DNA from: Desulforamulus profundi
GTDB taxonomy: Bacteria > Bacillota_B > Desulfotomaculia > Desulfotomaculales > Desulfotomaculaceae
Direction of reading: 5' to 3'
DNA length: 6,422 nucleotides
NCBI RefSeq assembly: GCF_002607855.1
Contig: NZ_AWQQ01000033.1
Span: forward strand, 1 to 6,422
Part shown: one piece after another, positions 6,397 through 6,422 of the stretch
Position numbering within the stretch: position 1 is the first letter of the stretch
Layout: each line of letters begins with the position of its first letter
Notes under the pieces: model-generated
What the model was told of the DNA's origin: nothing
The model's input: only the letters and a program-made list of their open reading frames with translations
Database searches by the model: none
Program-made: the position numbers and the translations under genes

Positions 6397-6422
6397 GCTC
6401 GAGGAAATCCCTGGCAGAAAAC
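6397..6422. repeat. 26-base direct repeat, copy 2 (cut by window edge)
   Basis: Identical to 6224-6249. If the following bases repeat the right arm of the hairpin, the 15-bp palindrome is present twice with a 173-base period. Confidence 0.85.

Noticed and set aside
6224..6422. CRISPR array
   Set aside because: Only two copies of the repeat at 173-base spacing, too long for spacers, and no cas genes in view.

Overview
The window reads as an accessory, mobile-element-rich stretch from a Gram-positive bacterium, most likely a Clostridia/Peptococcaceae-type Firmicute. This rests on purine-rich Shine-Dalgarno sites, moderate GC, a group II intron tail, a Firmicute-style thermonuclease remnant and palindrome-rich intergenic DNA. 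The taxonomic guess is inference; no rRNA or other marker gene is present.

Layout. Positions 1-338 hold the 3' end of a group II intron: the C-terminus of its reverse transcriptase/maturase (3-149), then the catalytic domain V RNA and an unusually long domain VI ending at about 338. Positions 339-475 are unassigned. Positions 482-826 are a 5'-truncated thermonuclease (SNase family) with a C-terminal domain of the type often found after such nucleases. Positions 827-943 are a short leader with a weak candidate promoter and a good ribosome binding site.

The core is a tightly coupled three-gene operon at 944-5709. Gene 1 (944-2694) is a SNF2/RapA-like superfamily 2 helicase. Gene 2 (2694-4789) has an N-terminal region resembling the C-terminal part of large bacterial SNF2 helicases, followed by a long cysteine/histidine zinc-finger array with a strict 15-residue period and a small C-terminal domain. 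Gene 3 (4786-5709) is an Mrr-like PD-(D/E)XK nuclease. Genes overlap by 1 and 4 bases. DNA translocase plus metal-binding scaffold plus nuclease, beside mobile DNA, suggests an uncharacterised restriction or anti-phage system. That function is inferred, not shown.

Genes 1 and 2 each carry one apparent single-base deletion (near 1796 and near 4550) that splits them into two reading frames. Restoring one base in each gives continuous, family-consistent proteins of about 583 and 698 residues. The second repair recreates a CPAC zinc knuckle. Both may be sequence errors or recent mutations.

Positions 5710-6422 contain no credible gene. They hold tandem small hairpins, a roughly 100-base imperfect inverted repeat, a 15-bp perfect hairpin, and a 26-base direct repeat that recurs at the right edge of the window.
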